64,000 nucleotides of DNA from Prorocentrum cordatum (taxonomy: Eukaryota; Sar; Dinophyceae; Prorocentrales; Prorocentraceae): NCBI GenBank assembly GCA_963575745.1, contig CAUYUJ010004988.1, forward strand, positions 1 to 64,000. Direction: 5' to 3'. The position numbers were made by a program, and so were the translations under genes. This document shows positions 62,441 through 64,000 of this stretch, one piece after another (position 1 is the first letter of the stretch; each line of letters opens with the position of its first letter). Under the pieces are notes generated by a model. The model saw nothing but the letters and a program-made list of their open reading frames with translations. It searched no databases and was not told the DNA's origin.

Positions 62441-62654
62441 TTACTACTAATGCTGCTTTCCTAGGGGCTCCAACTCCTAGGTAGAGTCGCACTGAGATAT
62501 TTTTTTACCTAACAGCGAAGACTGATAGTTTTCTAGTGGGGTCAAAAGACAGCATCCTGATTCCCCAGGGGGGTCTGGGCAGGATCCGGGGGATGCCGGG
62601 GAAAACCGGGGACTCCCCAAAACCTTATCCCAGCCCCCATTCTGACTACCCGGA

Positions 62655-63055
62655 GCCAACAAAACACCATTCCCAGGCCTCATTTTGAATGCCTGGACCC
62701 AACTGTAGGCCACTTCGTGTTCTTCGTGTTCCCAGAACACCATTCCCAGACCACATTTTGAATGCCTGGAGCCAACTGTAGGCCACTTCGTGTTTTTCGT
62801 CTTCCCAGAACACAATTCCCAGGCCACATTTTGATTGCCGGGAGCCAACTGTACTTCGTGTTCTTCGTGTTACCAGAACACCATTCCCAGGCCACATTTT
62901 GAATGCCCGGAGCCAACTGTAGGCCATTTCGTGATCTTCGTGTTCCCAGAACACCATTCCTGTACAATATTTTGATTGCCTGGAGCCAACTGTAGGCCAC
63001 TTCGTGATCTTCGTGTTCCCAGAACACAAGTCCTGTGCCATATTTTGAATGCCCG
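62655..63055. repeat. About 72-bp tandem repeat, 5 copies
   Basis: Units contain GGAGCCAACTGTAGGCCACT, TCGTGTTCTTCGTGTTCCCA and GAACACCATTCCCAGGCCAC with lengths of about 69-74 bp. Confidence 0.9.
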
Positions 63056-64000
63056 AGCTGAGGCAGGCTGAGGCCGAGGCAGGCTGAGGCTGAGGCTGAG
63101 GCTGAGGCACGCCGAGGCAGGCTGAGGCTGAGGCTGAGGCAGGCTGAGGCTGAGGCAGGCTGAGGCTGAGGCTGACGCAGGCTGAGGCCGAGGCAGGCTG
63201 AGGCTGAGGCTGAGGCAGGCTGAGGCTGAGGCAGGAGGCTGAGGCTGAGGCTGATGAGGCTGAGGCTGAGAGGCTGACGCTGAGGCTGAGGGCAGGCTGA
63301 GGCTGAGGCTAGGCCGAGGCAGGCGAGGCTGAGGCTGGCAGCCGAGGCAGGCTGAGGCTGAGGCTGAAGCTGAGGCGAGGCTGAGGCTGAGGCTGTGGCA
63401 AGCTGCGGCTGAGGCAGGCTGAGGCTGAGGCTGATGCAGGCTGAGGCTGAGGCAGGCTGAGGCTGAGGCTGAGGCCGAGGCAGGCTGAGGCTGAGGCTGA
63501 GGCTGAGCCGAGACAGGCTGAGTCTGAGGCCGAGGCAAGCCGAGGCAGGCTGAGGCTGAGGCTGAGGCTGATGCTGAGGCAGGCTGAGGCTGAGACAGGC
63601 TGAGGCTGAGGCTGAGGCAGGCTGAGGCTGAGGCAGACTGAGGCTGAGGCCGAAGCAGGCTCAGACCGAGACAGGCTGAGGCTGAGACTGAGGCTGAGGC
63701 TGAGGATGAGGCCGAGGCAGGCCGAAGCTGAGACAAGGTGAGGCTGAATGGGGGGGGAAGGGGGGGGGGAGGAGGGGAGGCTGAGGCAGGCTGAGGCCGA
63801 GGCAGGCTGAGGCCGAGGCAGGCTGAGGCTGAGGCTGAGGCAAGCCGAGGCAGGCTGAGGCTGAGGCTGAGGCTGAGGCTGAGGCTGGGGCAGGCTGAGG
63901 CTGAGGCAGGCTGAGGCTGAGGCTGACGCAGGCTGAGGCCGAGGCAGGCTGAGGCTGAGGCTGAGGCAGGCTGAGGCTGAGGCCGAGGCAGGCTGAGGCT
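63056..64000. repeat. (GGCTGA)n satellite, running off the window
   Basis: GGCTGAGGCTGAGGCAGGCTGA-type hexamers with AGGC interruptions. A G-rich patch lies at about 63,750-63,776. The Pro/Gln/Ser/Ala-rich minus-strand frame is an artefact. Confidence 0.97.

Noticed and set aside
62870-63843. Pro/Gln/Ala/Ser-rich frame of 288 codons
   Set aside because: Product of the GGCTGA satellite. No non-repetitive coding sequence.

Overview
The window looks like dinoflagellate nuclear DNA. It is GC-rich and dominated by tandem repeats. I can see no host protein-coding gene, rRNA, tRNA or spliced-leader gene in it. The only convincing coding sequence belongs to two retroelements of kinds I associate with dinoflagellates. 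One is a Ty1/copia-type element with CCCH-finger Gag, retropepsin, integrase, RVT_2 reverse transcriptase and RNase H. The other is a tyrosine-recombinase (DIRS/PAT-like) retroelement. Genus and species cannot be decided. Family assignments come from motif reading and memory of protein families, not from a search.

Layout. 1-11.5 kb: GC-rich sequence without genes, with GGA, GGT and ACACCACAG repeats and two foldback inverted repeats (4,594-4,769 and 5,477-5,617). 11.5-20.1 kb: a related set of 77-bp and 90-bp satellite arrays in both orientations. Several are bounded by the same left and right modules, as if a composite unit had been copied. 20.1-25.9 kb: long (TCG)n, (CTC)n and (ATC)n microsatellites, pentamer repeats and dispersed repeat families. 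25,921-49,291: a 23.4-kb LTR retrotransposon on the minus strand, inserted in a CCAAGACGG-type repeat. 49.3-53.7 kb: more CCAAGACGG-type repeats and a large (TAC)n tract. 53.7-61.45 kb: the tyrosine-recombinase retroelement on the minus strand with split direct repeats, its middle occupied by a 131-bp satellite and a GGA tract. 61.6-64 kb: TTTAGC-type, about 72-bp and GGCTGA satellites, the last running off the window.

The 23.4-kb element is the main object of interest. Read 5' to 3' on the minus strand it has: LTR, tRNA-type primer-binding site, an N-terminal Cys-rich and coiled-coil region, Gag, three CCCH-like fingers, protease (D-T-G), integrase (HHCC and D,D,E), reverse transcriptase (YVDD) and RNase H. 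These are followed by about 12 kb of further reading frames, a polypurine tract and the 3' LTR. The extra 12 kb carries a C5-methyltransferase-like domain, a domain resembling PARP/ADP-ribosyltransferases, and a frame of about 945 codons that I do not recognise. The LTRs differ at about 18 of 315 positions by my count, and the frames are broken by stops and frame changes, so this copy is probably dead.

Through this element are scattered about 30 copies of a short two-part hairpin. It has a GGC/GCC-ending core stem, a TGG/TTG/TTT loop, usually one unpaired base, and outer arms whose sequence differs from copy to copy yet stays complementary. The copies are read in all three codon phases and avoid the recognisable catalytic cores. 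This is the most novel-looking signal in the window.
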